Of a stretch of 64,000 bases of DNA, positions 55,301 to 64,000 are shown one piece after another (the stretch's first letter is position 1; every line of letters begins with the position of its first letter). The translations under genes were made by a program, and so were the position numbers. Source of the DNA: Halicephalobus mephisto (lineage: Eukaryota > Nematoda > Chromadorea > Rhabditida > Panagrolaimidae); contig SWDT01000002.1 of assembly GCA_009193035.1 (NCBI GenBank), forward strand, positions 806,001 through 870,000. The letters run 5' to 3'. The notes under the pieces are model-generated. The model searched no databases and had not been told where the DNA came from. It saw only the letters and a list, made by a program, of their open reading frames with translations.

Positions 55301-57029
55301 TTTTCAAAAAATTCTACTGCTTCTCGATGTAGGGATTGTTGAGGTCCAGAATTTAGACAAACAAAAAAACACGTAATAAATGCCGAAGTAATTGTTGTTA
55401 AATATCCATCTACAGTAATATCTCTTGTTGATATAAATTTCAATGCATCAATAGCTCCATCAACATGAGTACAGCAAGATCTATGAACATACCGTATTGT
55501 CATCAAAATAATCAGTCTTGAAGAAAGATCATTCAATTTTGAAGTTTGTTTTTGCGAAATTTTCTTAATTCTTGCGTCAAGTTTGAATAATTCTTCTCTC
55601 TGAGATTTCGCCAGTTGTTGAAGAAACTTGTCGTTGTTCCTTGTAAAGTGAGAAATCAAAACAGAGACAAACAACTCGTCGCTAATCAACTCCGAACAAA
55701 GGAGATTTATAGCAAGATTGAAGTGGACCTCGGAAGCAATAATCATGGGCAGATAAACAGGAGACGCATGTTTATCCAGTGAAAGAAGCTGCAATTTAAA
55801 TTTCCTCGGTTTTTATTTAGGTAAACTTACAGAATAAATAGCAGCATCTCGCTTTAGGCCAACATTCGTCGTCGAGAACATCTTCAGATCGAGAAATTGG
55901 AGCAATACGCTGTCATAGGTGGAAAGTTGATTCATAACTATCTTCGTGATCAATTCTGGTCCGTATTTGTAAGACAGAAGATAGCAGTTGAATCTGTTCA
56001 CGGAAAACAGGAGAGGAAAGAAGTGGCAGAGCAACGTGATGATGAACACGACTTCCTCATGGTAGACTTCTTGATCGAAAGGTTCGAATGTCCTGAATTC
56101 CTTCGAATTGATTCCTTGGGCATTCACTAAAAGTTGTAAAATAAAGCAATGTGAAAATTGCAGTAAAGTAATTTCGGAATTCTTTTTTTAAAATTCAGTT
56201 TCAGATAATTATAAATTTCCAATGGATTTTGGGAGATTCTAGAAAATTCTATCAGATGCCAAAAGTTTCCATACAATTTCTAAAATTTCAATGGAATTTT
56301 CAGAAATTTCAGACTTGTCTAATGGATTAGAAAACTATCTACGAGATTTTACAGCATTCAAGAAGATTCTGGAAATTTCCACGAAACTATTGGGGATTTC
56401 AAAATTTAATAAATTCAAAAAAGATTCTGAAGTTTCTATAAGATTTTACAAAATCCCAAAAGTTTGAGGTAGATTCTGGAAGCTTCTGTGAATCTGAAGG
56501 ATTTTTATAGAATCCTAGGGGAATTCAGCAGCTTCTAAGAGCTTTCGAAGAGAGAAGCCTAAATTAGGTGCCTAGAAGCTTCCGGAACTCTGCAGTAAAT
56601 CCTCCTTTTGTTCTCATATATAAAATCGACTTACTGATGCTCAAGAGCTGTTTTCCAATGTACAGCAACTTGTCTTTTTCAGACATGTTCGAAAAATGGA
56701 CACCATTGTTCAAGGAAGACGGCTGTTCGCGGAACGAACTGAGTTCCTTCTCGACCGGAACAGGATCAAACTGAAAATACTTCTCAAACTGATTTCCGAC
56801 AGCGAAATCAATGTATCTGCTTCTGATTTTATCCTAAAAATATACAATTTATATATGAAAAAAAACAAAAAAGACTCACCAGATCAGGATTCGAGCGTCG
56901 GCCGGATATGCACGTCAAAGACCACAAATACGGCAAAAACGGCTCTAGTTGATCCTTAGAGAAGCTCTCAATGTCTCTAATTAAGGTATTGTTGCGAATT
57001 GCATCACAAACTACTGTATAATCGGGCAT
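52355..57029 (-). CDS. INTS2: Integrator complex subunit 2
   Basis: INTS2 is a core subunit of the Integrator complex, which cleaves snRNA and nascent transcripts at RNA polymerase II. Six exons (56880-57029, 56635-56833, 55831-56126, 54811-55788, 53329-54140, 52355-53009) join in frame to 1029 aa; vertebrate INTS2 is about 1200. The N-terminus aligns by eye with the family: IRDIESFSKDQLEPFLPYLW. The central part has the motif VSGYLPAHCIDYLLSQRTFS, equivalent to a strongly conserved INTS2 segment, and LHREAVEFF. The remainder is all helical (ARM/HEAT-like) and Leu-rich. The protein is diverged but ordered and intact. Introns hold ATATATGAA-type and 180-bp repeats. Assignment is by a few motifs and overall length. 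Confidence 0.78.
53085..53235. repeat. ~60-bp repeat in INTS2 intron 5
   Basis: Three units of TTCCATATATGAACCTAAAAC plus AAAATCATATAAAAAATAAAA. It carries the same TTCATATATGAA-type core as POT1 intron 1. Confidence 0.75.
54290..54625. repeat. ~180-bp tandem duplication in INTS2 intron 4
   Basis: Two units, about 54292-54470 and 54465-54640, nearly identical: ATTATCCCAAAACAAATATC, then CAATGATGATTTGTCAGATA and ACAAGATTTATTTCTTCTA. A recent duplication. Confidence 0.8.
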
Positions 57030-57239
57030 TCTAAAATTTTTCGAAATTAAAAAGATTCAAAAATTTTTGCGGGAAGACGACAATCGTTGGCGAATCGTCC
57101 AGTTCGCCAAACCGCCAAATCGCTTCGATTGGTTCATTTCGAAATTCCATACTTCCTCGAAAAAGTACTTTTTTGGATTAATTTTTTTTGAAATATTTTT
57201 AATTTTGTTATTTATTTAATACATATTGAAAATCTATTG

Positions 57240-57690
57240 TATATACTTTATTAAAGGTTTTCGAAATGAGAAAATTGGACAAATTCGGAAATTTGCATAT
57301 ATCGTTTTTTAAATTTTTTCGCATTAATTTTTCAAATGATATTTATTTTATTTTGTATTAAGTCGTGTATATTCAAAATCCGTGTTAAATTTGGACTTTA
57401 ATTTCCTTGAAATGAAAAATTGGACAAATTCGAAAATTTGCATATATCGTTTTTTAATTTTTTTTTCGAATTAATTTTTCAAATGATATTTATTTTATTT
57501 TGTAGTTTATCAGGTGTATATTCAAAATCCGTGTTAAATTTAGATTTTAATTTCCTTGAAATGAAAAAATTGGATAAATTCGAAAATTTGCATATATCGT
57601 TTTTTAATTTTTTTCGAATTAATTTTTCAAATATTTATTTTATTTTGTATTAAGTCGTGTATATTCGTGTTTAATGCTGAATGTTGTCTT
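57240..57690. repeat. ~150-bp tandem repeat, three units, between INTS2 and SF3B6
   Basis: Units start near 57264, 57412 and 57560 with GAAATGARAAAATTGGACAAA, then TTTGCATATATCG and GTCGTGTATATTCAAAATCC. The 57030-58057 spacer between two divergent start codons contains this array and, near 57075-57135, a GC-richer stretch with the inverted words TTGGCGAA and TTCGCCAA. Confidence 0.8.
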
Positions 57691-58057
57691 GAGACAAGAA
57701 AGTTAGGTAAATATGCAAATTTCGTTAATTTTTTGATTTTCGGATCATTGGTTTTGAAACCGTTCATTTTTATTTCAATTTTACTTATTTTAAAAATAAT
57801 TTTTTCGTCGTTAAATATACGTTTACATCGATTGTAGTTGTTTAACTAGTTATTTGGAAAAACAATTTAAAAAAAAACTAATTTTAAATTTTCGAATTTT
57901 GTAAATTATTTTTATTTTAAAAAACTTCACCGAAATTTGACCCCGGATTCTGAATCCACTCTTGAAAAAGTTCGAATTTGATATATGAATCACCGCGGAG
58001 AGTTATTTTAAATGAAGTTTTAGTTTTTAATGATTTTTGAATTTTCAGACAACAGAG

Positions 58058-58727
58058 ATGGCCGCTAGACCAGGATTCGGAGTCAATCCCGCCGGCAGAA
58101 GCAACCGATTACCTCCGGAAGTCAACAGAATCCTTTTCATCAAAAATCTGCCTTACAAAATCACAACCAACGAACTTTACGAAATTTTTGGGAAATACGG
58201 CGCCATCAGACAAGTCAGAGTGTAAGTTTTTAATTTTTTAATTTTCAGACTTTCAAATTTTATTAATTTTTAAAATTTTTCTTGAATTTTTTCAAATTTT
58301 ATTAATTTTTAAAAACTTTTTCGAACTTTATTAATTTTTTAAAATTCTAAAAAACTTATTTTCTTAAATTTTACTGATTTTATTCATTTTTTAAGTCTTA
58401 GGATTTTTTTATTTTATTTTATTTCATTTTTTGTTGATATATGATTCCAGCGGATGTACGCCAGAAACTCGAGGAACGGCTTACGTCGTCTATGAAGACA
58501 TTTTCGACGCCAAAAATGCCTGTGAACATCTGAGCGGCTACAACGTCAACAACAGATATCTTGTAGTACTGTATTACCAAGCTACCAAGGCCTACACCAG
58601 GATGGACACGGAGAAGGCCAGAGAAAAATTGGAAAATCTCAAGTCGAAGTACAATCTGGGAGGCGATTTGGAAAAAGAAAAAGAAAAACTTCTTCAAACT
58701 CCCCTCAGGACCCCCTTGAGGAAGTGA
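58058..58727 (+). CDS. SF3B6: SF3B6 / p14, branch-point-contacting subunit of SF3b
   Basis: SF3B6 is a small RRM protein of the U2 snRNP SF3b complex that contacts the branch adenosine and binds SF3B1. Two exons (58058-58221, 58451-58727) give 146 aa, about 20 residues longer than the human 125. The RRM shows RNP2 [28 protein letters not shown], then RNP1 [10 protein letters not shown] with the family-typical Tyr that faces the branch site, [14 protein letters not shown] and RYLVVLYY. The SF3B1-binding C-terminal helix follows ([17 protein letters not shown]). The extension [12 protein letters not shown] is a species feature. TTTTCAG ends ten bases before the ATG. The convergent Wnt gene stops 22 bp downstream. 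Confidence 0.95.
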
Positions 58728-58749
58728 TTTTTTATTTTTTCAGATAAAC

Positions 58750-61129
58750 TTAATTGCAAAAATTTTTTTCTGTAAAATAAGTGCATTTTTTGCACTGGAC
58801 GTAGCAGCAATGGACGTACCGACAGTGGCACTGCTCGGATTCCTCGACGATTTCGGACTTGTGGCCTCGGTCGCAGCACAGATTGCGACAACTGTCCAGA
58901 GAATTTTGGTTTTTTCCGTTGCATTCTCGGCGTTCTGTAAGTTCACAGTAATCAGAAGATGGTCGAAGAAAAACAAGATCGGATTTGGAAGATGAAATTT
59001 CGAAAAAATGCAATTTAGGTTTTAATTGCTGAGCGATTAAGTACTTTGATTTTAACCTTTCGGCGATTTCTGTCATCGATGGAAGAGAATTCCAGCAAGT
59101 TTGAACATGACAACTCGAGGATATTCCGTGACATTTGCATTTTTTTGATCCACTTTGAAGCACTGTCTGAAAATTGTTGTTTTTAGTAAAGTACTGTAGT
59201 TAATTTTAAAATTATCTTTAATTCGATTAATTTCACAGTAATGAACACTTACTGTAGATTACTGTAATTTCCAGAATCCTGCAATTTTAAATTTTCGAAA
59301 ATTCTGAATTTAAAAAAAAATAAAAATTTCGAATTTTTTTAAAAAATAAATTTTGAATTAAGAAAATCAAATTTCTTGGTATAACTTTCGAAGCAGAACT
59401 TCCGGAGGTATCACGGGTAGTTTAAGTTGTAAAGGATATTCTGGAGATTACAGTAACTTCTGATCACTGTACAGTAAAGAAAATTGTAAAAATCTCGAAA
59501 TCGTGAATTATACGGTAGTTAAGGATACTGTGATTAGCGATACTGTAGTTAGAGATACTACGGTTAGGGGTACTGTAATCAAGGATATTGTGTTCGAGTA
59601 CATAATATTTCAGTATACTGTAATTAGAGATACTGTTGTTAGATATACTGTGGTTAGGGGTACTGTAATCGGGGATACTGTGTTTCAGTGTACTGTAATT
59701 AGGAATGCTGTGGTTAGAGATACTGTAATCAGGTGTACGGTGTTTCATTATACTGTAATTATAGATACTGTGGTTAGGGATACTGTAATTAGAGATACTG
59801 TGATTGGGGATACTGTTGTTAGAGATACTGTAGCTAGGGATACTGTAATCAGATAAATGGAAAAACGGACCTCTCTGCCAACATTGTTGTTTTGTTGATT
59901 CATGGCTGTTTTTCGGCCATCAGGAACGGAAATTTTTTTCTCGGTTTGGACGGATTTTCGTTCTTTTTCGATGGCCATGATGTCGAGTTGATCCAGAAAT
60001 CCAGAAGTGAGATCTCGAGAAAGCCGCAATTTGGGTTTCCAAGGAGCATCTGCCCATTCTTGACTCACACTTATACCGTATTCCACATTGTCACTACAGC
60101 CTTGCCAACGGTAATTTTCAGTAGGAAGTTCGTTGTTTTCGTTGTTGATTACCAAAGTTCCGCCTAATCCGCATTGACAAAATTCCAATTTTCCTCCAGA
60201 ACAAGCTTTGGACACTTGGTGGACGACGGCAGCCGCGGATAAAGCATAAACGAAAGCCTGTTCTTTGGTGCCTCTGGTCAGATCGGATTCGAAGTAGGGG
60301 GCTTTGAAGACGGTGGAGCAGTTCCAACGATGTTGCTTGAATACAGTAAGACAGGCAAAAACAGTTTCATCTGCCGCGGACTTGATAAACGGCATCAAGT
60401 CTATCATCCGACGACAAAATTCAGACTAAATTAAAAAATTTAAATTAAAAAATTAAAATTAAAAAAATTAAAAATTTAAATTTAAAATTTAAAATTAAAA
60501 AAATTTAAATTCAAAATTTTAAAATTTAAATTTAAAAAATTTAAATTTAAAGAATTAAAATCCAAAAAATTAAAAATTTTAAAAATTTAAAGTTCAAAGA
60601 ATTCAAAAAATTAAAAATTTTAAAAATTAAAAATTAAAAATTTATTTTTAAGTAAATTTTAAAACTCGCCTGATATTGTACAAATCCGAAAACTTTCTTT
60701 TCCTCTTTTGAAGAAGGACAGTCAGAGGGTTCTATCCATGCTGATTTCATTCTGCTGATTGTCCTAAAATTTCAACTTAAAAGAATAAAAATGTCAAAAT
60801 TCCAAAATTTTAAGAAAAATAAAAAAAAAATAAAAAATCTAAAAATTCCTAAATTAAAAAAAAATTAAAAAACATTAAAAATTTAAAATTTAAAATCTCT
60901 AAAATAAAAAAAATCAGAAATGAAATTTAAAAAATTTAAAAATTCCGAAATTAAAAAAAATTATAAAATTTAAAAAATTTAAAATCTCTAAAATCAAAAA
61001 AATCAAAAATAAAATTTAAAAATTCCGAAATTAAAAAAAAATTATAAAATTAAAAAAAACTTACAGCCATTTTATTCCTGTTGTTGATCCGAAAATAAAA
61101 AATAAAAAACAAATCCAAAATTTATTCAT
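58750..61129 (-). CDS. Wnt family secreted signalling protein
   Basis: Wnt proteins are lipid-modified secreted ligands for Frizzled receptors. Four exons (61065-61129, 60670-60763, 59871-60425, 58750-59166) join in frame to 376 aa. Exon 1 encodes the signal peptide MNKFWICFLFFIFGSTTG. Family signatures occur in order: WIEPSDCPSS, EFCRRMIDLMP, QHRWNCSTV, EQAFVYALSAAAVVHQVSKAC, CQCGLGG, WQGCSDNVEYGISVSQEW, then NNNVGRETVLQ, CKCHGISSSCHVQTCW and the cysteine-rich end CRNLCCDRGHKS, CHCRYVHCCYVQCKKC. The palmitoleoylated serine loop is normally CHGVSGSC; here the glycine is serine. Intron 2 begins with GC instead of GT (60668-60669), and no GT in phase is available. Which worm Wnt (mom-2, lin-44, egl-20, cwn-1/2) cannot be decided by eye. 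Intron 3 carries a TACTGTA microsatellite. Confidence 0.95.
59511..59857. repeat. 15-bp TACTGTA microsatellite array in Wnt intron 3
   Basis: Some 22 units of GATACTGTRRTTAGR, each 15 bp, with few interruptions. The multiple of three keeps spurious frames open on both strands (DTVIRDTVV on plus, LTTVSPITVS on minus). Confidence 0.9.
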
Positions 61130-61478
61130 TTTTGACCATTCATTCCAAACCAAATTTTCCTTTTTTTTGAATCAGGAATTTTCGAGAATTTTTTCTTTGG
61201 TAAAAATGGTCGTTTTTTGAAATGTTCGTTCCAATCCATTTCGACGTTTATGAGGCTCTTGACGACTTCTGATACGGTAGTTGATTTTTATTGTTTTTTG
61301 CGCAATTTCCCTCAGGGAATCAGTGCTTGATTTATTTCATCATCTACTAAATTACACTGGGGTTACTGTAAACACGTAAAATTCCAAAAAAAATAAAAAA
61401 TAAAAATTTAAAATTAAAAAAAATTGAATTAAAAAATTTCGAAAATTATTTTATATAAAATTTTTAAAAAAATCGGAT
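61130..61478. promoter_or_regulatory. Upstream region of the Wnt gene
   Basis: 349 bp between the Wnt start and the stop of the next minus-strand gene. The middle part (61190-61375) is of mixed composition and must hold the Wnt promoter or the 3' UTR of the upstream gene. No specific site can be named. Confidence 0.35.
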
Positions 61479-64000
61479 TCAGAAGTCGAATTCCGGCTTG
61501 GGGATTTTGACGGAGAACGGGTCCCGAGGAGAAAGTTCATTGATAGAGGATGGGTCCCGAGGAGAAAGTTTATTCGCGGAGGATGGGTCTCGAGGAGAAA
61601 GTTCATTGACGGAGGATGGGTCCCAAGGGGAAAGTTGACGGCGTTTTGGGGGTTTTTGGACCGAATTGTCTGAAAATTTATAGTTTAAATGTGTTTTTTC
61701 ACCAAAGTTAATAACAAAAATTTTCAAAAAAAAGTTTTTAACAATTTAAAAAAAATAAAAATTACATTTTAAAACAGAAAATTAAAAAAAAATAACAATT
61801 TTAAATTTTTTTAATAAAAAAATTCAATTTTTTATTTTTTTTTTTTAAATTTAATTTTTTATTTTTTAAAAAAGTTTTTAAATTTTAAATTTTGACTTTT
61901 AGGAAAAGTGAAATTTTTTTTTGAATTAAGATTTTTAAAAATAGACGAACCAGAATCCATGTCCATTAGGCCTCGGGCGACGTCCTCGATGCCGGAGAAA
62001 AGTTGACGGACATCCTGACAGGTCTTGTTCTGGACCTCGGGGATGTAGGGACCGCAGCAGCAGAGACACTGATCTCCTGAACTGACGCAGTTGGTTCCGT
62101 GAAGAAGGTTCTGGACGAATCTTCGGGCTTGTCCGTTGTAATCACCGGAATCAGAATTCCGATTCCAGGACTTCTGAGTGGAGTTGCTGTTCATCCAGAG
62201 AGACATCTGAGGCATCGACATAAAGTTAGAACCTCTGAAGTTGTCCAAATCAGATCTCCAGTTGAATTGGTCGTTCCGGCCTTGCCAAGAGAATCCTCCA
62301 CGACCATCAGAACCAAAGTTTCTTCCACGTCCTCTATTGCCGTTTCGAGACCAAGGTCGGGGACCGAATCCTGGACCTCCTCTAGGTCCAAATCCTCTGT
62401 CATCTCCGGGACCGAATCTTGGGCCTCCTCTAGGGCCAAATCCTCTGTCATCTCCGGGACCAAATCCTGGACCTCCTCTAGGTCCAAATCCTCTGTCATC
62501 TTCCGGGCCGAATCCTGGACCTCCTCTAGGTCCAAATCCTCTGTCATCTCCGGGACCGAATCTTGGGCCTCCTCTAGGGCCAAATCCTCTGTCATCTCCG
62601 GGACCAAATCTTGGACCTCCTCTGGGACCGAAAGGTCCTCTGCCTTCATCTCTACTAGGTCTAAATGGCTCATCATCTCGAGGTCCATATCCTCCAGGTC
62701 CAGATCCATGACGTCCAGGTCCAAAGTCTCCTCTACGACCTGGTCTTCTGTCATCATCATCAGGTCCGAATCCTCCTCTACGACCTGGTTCTCCAGGTCC
62801 GAATGGTCTTCTATCATCGTCATCAGGTCCAAAATCTCCTCTGCGGCCCGGTCTTCTATCATCATCGTCTGGTCCGAATCTTCCTCTTCTTCCTTGTCCT
62901 CCGGGTCTTCTATCATCGTCTGGTCCGAATCCTCCTCTTCTTCCTTGTCCTCCGGGTCTCCTGTCTCCACCTCTACGAGAATCATATGACATGTAGCCAT
63001 CGTCATCTCGGAATCTTTCTGACCAAAATCCATCATCATCTCTAAATCCTCCTCTTCTTCCTTGTCCTCCAGGTCTTCTGTCATCATCAGGTCCAAAATC
63101 TCCTCTACGACCAGGTCCTCCGGGTCTTCTATCATCATCATCAGGTCCAAAATCTCCTCTTCTTCCTTGTCCTCCAGGTCTTCTGTCATCGTCTGGTCCG
63201 AATCCTCCTCTTCTTCCTTGTCCTCCAGGTCTTCTGTCATCATCAGGTCCAAAATCTCCTCTACGACCAGGTCTTCTATCATCATCATCAGGTCCGAATC
63301 CTCCTCTACGACCTGGTTCTCCAGGTCCGAATGGTCTTCTATCATCGTCATCAGGTCCAAAATCTCCTCTTCTTCCTTGTCCTCCAGGTCTTCTATCATC
63401 GTCTGGTCCGAATCCCCCTCTTCTTCCTTGTCCTCCGGGCCTTCTATCATCATCAGGTCCAAAATCTCCTCTACGACCAGGTCTTCTATCATCGTCTGGT
63501 CCGAATCCTCCTCTTCTTCCTTGTCCTCCGGGCCTTCTGTCTCCACCTCTACGAGAATCATATGACATGTAGCCATCGTCATCTCGGTATCTTTCTGACC
63601 AAAATCCATCGTCATCTCCAAATCCTCCTCTTCTGTCATCTCCAAATGGCCCTTGATTTTCTCTATCATCCCATTGATCGAAGAATCTGGAACTTCTTCC
63701 ACTTCCGAAATCTCCTCCATAACCAGATTGTCGAGATCCATAGTTAGAAAGGACATCTCTGAAGGTTGGGTTCATGCTGAAATCTCCTCCATAGCCAGAT
63801 TGTCTAGATCCAAAATCTTCAAAATCTCCAAATCGTCGTCTGAATCCAGATTGTCTAGATCCAAAATCCCTAGAATCCGTTTCAAAGTCAGATTGTCTCG
63901 ATGGGAAGTCTCCGGAATCTCCTCCAAAACCAGGTCTTTGTGGTTCGAAATCCCCAAAATCTCCTCCGAAGTCAGATTGTCTCGATGGGAAGTCTCTGAA
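61479..64000 (-). CDS. Large RGG/Asp-repeat protein with cysteine domain (5' end off window)
   Basis: Two minus-strand exons are joined by a phase-1 intron: 61951 to beyond 64000 and 61479-61669. The visible part is about 745 aa. From the right edge come FPSRQSDFGGDFGDF repeats, then a long array of RRPGGQGRRGGFGPDDD units (about 63620-62700), then six or seven copies of GPRGGPGFGPGDDRGF (about 62640-62350), a QSN-rich stretch, and a cysteine cluster CVSSGDQCLCCCGPYIPEV, NKTCQDVRQLF. The last exon has four LSPRDPSS repeats. The cysteine cluster suggests an extracellular, cuticle- or matrix-like protein, while RGG repeats alone could also be RNA-binding; the start and any signal peptide are outside. 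No family recognised. Arrays of this kind are prone to length change and assembly collapse. Confidence 0.8.
62350..63620. repeat. Coding tandem arrays (48- to 57-bp units) of the RGG/Asp-repeat protein
   Basis: Two blocks: a 48-bp unit (TCCGGGACCAAATCCTGGACC type, 62350-62640) and a 51- to 57-bp unit (CCTCCTCTTCTTCCTTGTCC type, 62700-63620) with a large internal duplication: the stretch around 62960-63060 (CTACGAGAATCATATGACATG) recurs at 63545-63610. The arrays are far more GC-rich than the rest of the window. They keep all six frames nearly open, giving long false frames in other frames and on the plus strand. Confidence 0.9.

Noticed and set aside
59464..59856. Open frames DTVVRDTVI (plus) and NHSIPNYS (minus) at the TACTGTA array
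   Set aside because: The array is a 15-bp repeat in Wnt intron 3; exon 3 has a good donor before it and exon 4 a good acceptor after it.
62099..63747. Long open frames on the plus strand (up to 296 codons) and a 521-codon second minus-strand frame over the RGG array
   Set aside because: They exist only because the 48-57 bp repeats of the real gene have no stop codons in any frame. They lack splice signals, starts and sensible composition.

Overview
The window is nuclear DNA of an animal, almost certainly a nematode. Protein-coding genes are split by short, very AT-rich introns that end in TTTTAG or TTTTCAG. Several start codons lie directly behind a splice-acceptor-like AG, as expected for spliced-leader trans-splicing. 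The gene content agrees: a serpentine chemoreceptor, a secreted ShK-type cysteine-rich protein, a worm-type TTBK/CK1 kinase, a Wnt, RIC-8, beta-PIX and a TBC1D24-like protein. I cannot name the species. Seventeen gene models are supported (two run off the window edges) and one more is incomplete. For every model that lies fully inside the window except eIF4A, the exon phases sum to an uninterrupted reading frame.

Layout. 1-11.1 kb: beta-PIX (minus, 3' end off the left edge) and eIF4A (plus) diverge from a 246-bp spacer; eIF4A meets SYF2 (minus) tail to tail; then a two-OB-fold POT1-like telomere protein (plus) and a 7TM chemoreceptor (minus). 11.1-15.6 kb: a gene-free repeat block with an RTE-like LINE 3' tail, a triplicated repeat, and a satellite array flanked by 340-bp inverted arms. 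15.6-20.2 kb: TBC1D24-like (minus). 20.2-25.4 kb: AT-rich repeats plus an incompletely resolved minus-strand gene. 25.4-35.1 kb: FAM114A-like, ankyrin-patatin phospholipase (iPLA2-beta type) and an unrecognised 470-aa protein, all plus strand, the first two close enough to be an operon candidate. 35.1-38.3 kb: a decayed DDE transposon with about 310-bp inverted repeats inside an outer direct repeat. 38.3-49.9 kb: RIC-8 (minus), an unrecognised 484-aa protein (plus), an unrecognised secreted protein (minus), a TTBK-like kinase (minus) and a ShK/cysteine-rich secreted protein (minus). 49.9-58 kb: ERH and INTS2 (both minus, a second operon candidate) and repeats. 58-64 kb: SF3B6 (plus) and a Wnt (minus) whose stop codons are 22 bp apart, then a secreted RGG/DDD-repeat protein (minus) running off the right edge.

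Functional themes are ordinary housekeeping (translation, splicing, Integrator, ERH) and signalling (Wnt, RIC-8/G protein, PIX/Rac). I found no new multi-gene system. The points most worth a second look are the one-base frame break in eIF4A, the POT1-like protein that joins two OB folds in one gene, the Wnt with a GC-AG intron, the expandable N-glycosylation minisatellite in the chemoreceptor, the satellite/inverted-repeat block, the dispersed GAATTCCCGCG repeat family, and three well-formed genes without recognisable family.
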